Shown here one piece after another: positions 62,824 to 64,000 of a stretch of DNA of 64,000 nt. A model generated the notes under the pieces. It did not search any database. It had not been told where the DNA came from and saw nothing but the letters and a program-made list of their open reading frames with translations. This stretch comes from Sinohyriopsis cumingii (lineage: Eukaryota > Mollusca > Bivalvia > Unionida > Unionidae). The position numbers and the translations under genes are program-made. The stretch spans positions 33,298,311-33,362,310 of the forward strand of contig CM068835.1 in assembly GCA_028554795.2 (NCBI GenBank), in the 5' to 3' direction. Numbering within the stretch: position 1 is the stretch's first letter; every line of letters starts with the position of its first letter.

Positions 62824-62935
62824 GTATGTTGTATACATAGTTATAGGTTGTAAGAATATTATGCATTGATCCGGTCTTAAAGATTCACACATCTGGTTCT
62901 TATATTACATATTTTATAGAAAATACAGTGAAACC

Positions 62936-63105
62936 AGTCTATAAAGGACATTCTCGGGACAAAAAGGGTCTTTGATGTAGTCCATTTACATCTTCTATGT
63001 ACAGAGGTGAAATGTACAATTAGATTTAAGAATAGGTGTTCCTGACTCAGAACCTTTATGAATAGGTGTCCTTTATATGGCGGTTCTGCATAGGCAGGTA
63101 CACTG
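62936..63105. mobile_element. Short MITE, Tigger-like ends
   Basis: Left cagtgaaaccagtctataaa-ggac and right (reverse complement) cagtgtacctgcctatgcag with inner atataaaggacac on both sides. TA precedes the left end; the right TA is degraded. 170 bp, no coding capacity. Confidence 0.65.
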
Positions 63106-64000
63106 CAATTTTGTGTTGCTTCACTTTGATTTCATGTTAGTTAACATCTATTCTATTCAGGAATCAAATTGCAAGCAGTCCTGAAAATTAACTTTTTAAT
63201 GTTATTATTATAAAATGGAAAACATTGGATTTTTTTATTTATTTAAAAAGATATTAACCAAGGATACTTTCACTGAGAACAATGAATTTCATTGTTATGG
63301 ATTTAGTGTTTTAGAGAAATGCAAGAATCATCTTACTTTATCACCTGACTACTTTGTTGTTTAGGTTAAAACAACCATATTTTCTTAGTACTAAATCTTA
63401 TGTCACAAATTACTTCATGACATTGGTAAGGTAAAGGGATAGTATCAGAGGGATCCACATTCACTTAAAAGTCACTTCACTATACTAACTTATTCTTATA
63501 ACTTATTATAAATGTCACATAATTCTTATCATATGATAATAGAATGTCACATTGCACTAGTTTGAAACAAAAATATAAAACTTTTCAAACAATATCAATC
63601 CTTTACCACCTATGGCTCACAGTAGATAAAATGTATTCTCCTCATTTCATAAATTTGATTGAAAATGAGTATTCCTGTAAGATCCTCTATACCAGCAAAT
63701 GCATGGTTCAGTAAAGCGACGATTATCCTTAGCCATCAGGTGATCGATCTTGTCCAGCTAATCCTTCATCCAGATGATCAAATTTGGTGAGAAAGTTGAA
63801 CTCTGAAAGAAAGTGTCGAGATTAAATTAAGCCAACAATCATATGTTTGACCGTACATGTATCAGTAATTCAGTACATATTAACATTTTACAGACATTTG
63901 ACATGTATAAGGGAAGAACTGTTGAAATAATAAAAAGGTATTATGAAACTACTTTAACTAAATATTAACATGATGAAAAGATTTTACATTTAAGCTGTAC
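63106..64000. other. Intron after the transmembrane exon, no recognisable feature
   Basis: AT-rich. No further exon of the cytoplasmic region is visible before the window ends. Confidence 0.45.

Noticed and set aside
62692-62892. 66-codon minus-strand ORF over the last exon
   Set aside because: Antisense of the transmembrane exon; threonine-rich simply because the sense strand codes valine and alanine runs.

Overview
This is an AT-rich animal nuclear sequence with long spliceosomal introns, many non-LTR retrotransposon remains, TA-flanked DNA transposons, MITE-like elements, SINEs and minisatellites. Three dispersed repeats resemble the mollusc-type SINE core that continues into 'ctggccgccat'-like sequence. 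With the mix of CR1/Jockey-type LINEs and Tigger-like elements, this suggests a marine spiralian, most likely a mollusc. The phylum is an inference, not something read directly from the sequence.

The only host gene I can support runs along the whole plus strand. It is a partial cell-surface receptor gene of which 15 exons are visible (3557-62823). Its 5' exons (signal peptide) and 3' exons (cytoplasmic domain) lie outside the window. Exons 1-3 each encode one near-identical six-cysteine EGF-like module. They are followed by six fibronectin type III (FN3) domains, two on single exons and four split over two or three exons, and then by one transmembrane helix with a basic stop-transfer. All splice phases are mutually compatible: domain borders are phase 1 and intra-domain introns are phase 1 or phase 0. 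The visible coding length is 2368 nt. The architecture fits a receptor-type tyrosine phosphatase, or less likely a receptor kinase; the deciding intracellular domain is beyond the right edge.

Region by region. 1-2702: a Jockey/CR1-type LINE copy cut by the window edge. 2703-6135: two tandem copies of an EGF exon plus flanking intron, each carrying a long intronic hairpin. 6570-7340: palindromic-word field with a 99-bp tandem repeat. 7340-10217: second copy of the same LINE. 10285-10935: third, older EGF unit. 10936-15467: repeat-dominated intron. 15468-22861: FN3-1 and FN3-2, separated by an intron in which a minus-strand LINE 3' end was tandemly duplicated and then hit by a Tigger-like transposon. 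25081-27856: FN3-3, with possible alternative splicing. 31195-38811: FN3-4. 43968-48269: FN3-5. 49180-62498: FN3-6 on three exons spread over 13 kb. 62700-62823: transmembrane exon.

The most interesting signals are: amplification of phase-1 EGF exons between two direct LINE copies; a long intronic hairpin bracketed by 11-bp direct repeats; two alternative C-terminal halves for FN3-3; a transposon whose body consists of palindromic TTCATGAA words; and an internally deleted Tigger element that keeps an open DNA-binding reading frame. I see no functional tRNA or rRNA genes and no CRISPR array.
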